A DNA stretch of 64,000 bases from Labrenzia sp. VG12 (GTDB lineage: Bacteria; Pseudomonadota; Alphaproteobacteria; Rhizobiales; Stappiaceae). The DNA lies in the NCBI RefSeq assembly GCF_002237595.1, contig NZ_CP022529.1:2356001-2420000 (forward strand), read 5' to 3'. Of this stretch, positions 62,511 to 64,000 are shown in pieces; the first letter of the stretch is position 1, and every line of letters starts with the position of its first letter. Under the pieces are notes generated by a model. The model was not told the DNA's origin. It saw only the letters and a program-made list of their open reading frames with translations, and searched no databases. The position numbers and the translations under genes were made by a program.

Positions 62511-62978
62511 ATGCAGATTGGTTCTATGCCCGTGATGCCACAGGGCGCATCCCCCAGGGATCAGGTGGCCAACACTTTGAACGCGCAGGTCGAGGCAGGT
62601 GACATCACCTCAGAAGACCAGGACGCCATGATGGCGGCACTGGACGCCATTCACACCGAGCGTATGGAAGCAGGGCTTCCGGAGCCTGGCGGCACCCCAC
62701 CCAGCCGGGAGGAGATGCAGGCCAATTTTGAAAGCATGCTGTCTGACCAGGTCGAAGCCGGCACGCTTGACCAGGATCAGGCGGACCACCTCGCCGAGAT
62801 GTTTGAGGAAGGTGAACTCGGCCGGCCACCGAAGCCGGGCCCGGACGGCGGCCAGGGCGGTGCTGCGCAGGAGCTGTTGAGCGCGATCTTGAGCCAGCTT
62901 CAGAGCGGTTCAACCTATGACGGCTCGGGAGAACAATCCGGAGAAGTTGCTTCGCTGCTGGCCGACTACACCGTCTGA
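62511..62978 (+). CDS. Hypothetical acidic protein with internal repeat
   Basis: A ~155-residue acidic protein. Two similar units are visible: QVEAGDITSEDQDAMMAALD (about 24-43) and QVEAGTLDQDQADHLAEMFE (about 79-98). The tail is Gly/Ser-rich. I do not recognise a family. ATG 62511 has AGGAG about 9 nt upstream. It is divergent from a two-component system and has its own terminator. Confidence 0.65.
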   Translation: MQIGSMPVMPQGASPRDQVANTLNAQVEAGDITSEDQDAMMAALDAIHTERMEAGLPEPGGTPPSREEMQANFESMLSDQVEAGTLDQDQADHLAEMFEEGELGRPPKPGPDGGQGGAAQELLSAILSQLQSGSTYDGSGEQSGEVASLLADYTV

Positions 62979-63094
62979 CACTGCGGAACGGTCTGGCCGC
63001 CATCCCCCAAACTGGCAACCAGGCCAGGTTTCCCGAGCACCTGTATTCGTGCCCACAACCTGAATGCGATTGCATGCCCCACTCGGAAAACCGG

Positions 63095-63123
63095 CCGGCC
63101 ACCTTCGGGTGGCCGGTTCTGTT
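63095..63123 (+). terminator. Terminator with UUCG loop
   Basis: CCGGCCACC-TTCG-GGTGGCCGG followed by TTCTGTTT, after the repeat-protein gene. Confidence 0.8.
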
Positions 63124-63209
63124 TCCGGGAGATCGCAGGGATGAAACGCGGACGTGCGGTTTGGGAAAGCACTGCGGCAGCGGAACCGCATCCCCGCATC
63201 AGCGGCCTG

Positions 63210-63510
63210 TCACTTGTCATCCCGGTTTCGCGGGGCCAAGTCCGGGAGCCAATAAACACAAACGTCTGCGCCACCAGCCGCCACAGGGGCTACTGGGTCC
63301 CGGATCTCCGCTGCACTGCGTTCGGGAAGACAACGGAGAGGCAGCGGCACAGCAAAGACGCTGTTGCTGTCCCAATGACAACCCCTCACTTGTGATCCCG
63401 GTTTGGCGAAGCCAGAACCGGGATCCAGTAAACGCGAACGCCTGCGGCTCCAGCCAACACAGGGGCTACCGGATCCCGGATCTCCGCTACGCTGCGTCCG
63501 GGATGACAAG
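63210..63510. repeat. Two direct 125-bp copies of a palindromic repeat
   Basis: Copy 1 is 63210-63334, copy 2 is 63386-63510; they align over full length with many matches. Each begins TCACTTGT(C/G)ATCCCGG and ends with a reverse complement (CCGGGATGACAAG in copy 2, degenerate in copy 1), so each can fold on itself. They carry no gene. Such dispersed elements are common in alphaproteobacterial intergenic DNA. The rest of 62979-63534 holds no gene. Confidence 0.8.
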
Positions 63511-63534
63511 CGCGAGGTCAGGCGACAGCAGATC

Positions 63535-64000
63535 TCAATGTCGCTCGACGAAGCTGTCGATGACCTTTTTCACACCGGCTTTTTCGAAATCGATGGTCAG
63601 TTTGTTGCCCTCGATCGACTTGATCGCGCCATAGCCAAACTTGAGATGGAACACCCGTTCGCCGAGGGCATAGTCGGAAGGTGTTTCGCTGACGGACTTG
63701 GCGACCAGTTCGCCTTCGATGGTCAGCGGTCCCTGGCGTTTCTGGCGCGCGGACTGATAGCCGCGTCCGCCCCCCTCGGAAAAGCCTTCGGAGGTTTGCC
63801 GGTTGCGCTGCGCCCGTTTCCAGCCCGGTGTCGAATAGCTGCCGCCGTCGAACGGATCGTGGCTGTCGAAACGCGAAGGTCCGTAACCGCCGCCCGCATA
63901 GCCGCCATAATTCGAGGACGGTTCCGCGATCTCCACATGGTCCGGCGGCAGCTCGTCCAGAAAACGGGACGGCACGGTGGATTGCCAGAGCCCATGAATG
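63535..64000 (-). CDS. uvrD: UvrD/PcrA-type DNA helicase, C-terminal part
   Basis: Only the last ~154 residues are in the window; the 5' part lies beyond its end. The segment GLWQSTVPSRFLDELP is a typical late UvrD/PcrA sequence, followed by a Gly/Ser/Tyr-rich spacer and a C-terminal domain with FHLKFGYGAIKSIEGNKLTIDFEKAGVKKVIDSFV, the RNA-polymerase-binding Tudor-like domain of these helicases. The enzyme works in nucleotide excision repair and mismatch repair. Confidence 0.88.
   Translation of the reverse strand, partial: IHGLWQSTVPSRFLDELPPDHVEIAEPSSNYGGYAGGGYGPSRFDSHDPFDGGSYSTPGWKRAQRNRQTSEGFSEGGGRGYQSARQKRQGPLTIEGELVAKSVSETPSDYALGERVFHLKFGYGAIKSIEGNKLTIDFEKAGVKKVIDSFVERH

Noticed and set aside
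1..64000. CRISPR arrays, tRNA, rRNA, insertion sequences
   Set aside because: I looked for regularly spaced repeats, cloverleaf sequences and transposase motifs and found none; only the tmRNA and short palindromic repeats are present.

Overview
The window is a high-GC chromosomal segment, densely packed with genes on both strands, from an alphaproteobacterium, most likely of the order Hyphomicrobiales (a Stappiaceae/Roseibium-Labrenzia-like organism is my best guess). The evidence is a circularly permuted, two-piece type tmRNA gene beside an alpha-type sspB, the thyA / folA / hflK-hflC / DUF2065 / Do-protease neighbourhood, DUF1127 and DUF4169 small proteins, and a leuA gene preceded by a leucine-rich leader peptide. 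No plasmid, phage or insertion sequence backbone, no rRNA or tRNA gene and no CRISPR array was seen.

Layout. 0.4-11.5 kb: a membrane diguanylate cyclase, a small penicillin-binding lipoprotein, an ABC exporter pair with an acetyltransferase between its genes, a flavin-type oxidoreductase, a pirin, a GNAT-Nudix fusion, a PhzF protein, a GST, and an ArsR-SRPBCC-DUF899 operon with two clear operators. 11.5-15.9 kb: a two-domain AAA+ ATPase gene with a one-base frameshift, then the leucine attenuator and leuA. 16.3-24.6 kb: an accessory operon resembling a type VI secretion spike and adaptor cluster (a beta-stalk protein, DUF2169 fused to pentapeptide repeats, a second pentapeptide protein, a PAAR-like DUF4150 cap, DUF3540, and a TPR protein with a glycosyltransferase-like tail). 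It has no sheath or baseplate genes and no recognisable toxin. 24.7-31.9 kb: a P-loop kinase, a TetR regulator with three operators facing a tautomerase-like gene and a secreted-protein gene that carries an in-frame amber codon, three tandem GNAT genes, miaA, serB and a PLP dehydratase. 32-37.3 kb: Do-type protease, DUF2065, hflC, hflK, an ElaA-like GNAT and folA.

37.4-43.7 kb is a variable stretch that separates folA from thyA: TfoX-N and DUF2461 proteins, a GH1 beta-glucosidase, palindromic repeats, a serine hydrolase, a multicopper oxidase, an AT-rich patch and a remnant of a second multicopper oxidase gene. 43.7-46.6 kb: thyA, tmRNA (ssrA), sspB, DUF4169 and a ribbon-helix-helix protein. 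The tmRNA tag and the SspB adaptor would act in one pathway, trans-translation followed by delivery to ClpXP. 46.6-64 kb: a very large AsmA protein with a probable CTG start, an FAD-linked dehydrogenase, a thioesterase, a ClC channel, a 2-oxoglutarate dioxygenase, aminopeptidase P, a DUF1127 protein, prmA, a TPR protein, an OmpR/EnvZ-type two-component pair facing a small protein with an internal repeat, a pair of 125-bp repeats, and the 3' end of a UvrD/PcrA helicase gene that runs off the window.

The least explained systems are the 16.3-24.6 kb spike-like island and the damaged or unusual genes around it. The rest is mostly ordinary housekeeping content with a few regulatory sites that can be read directly.
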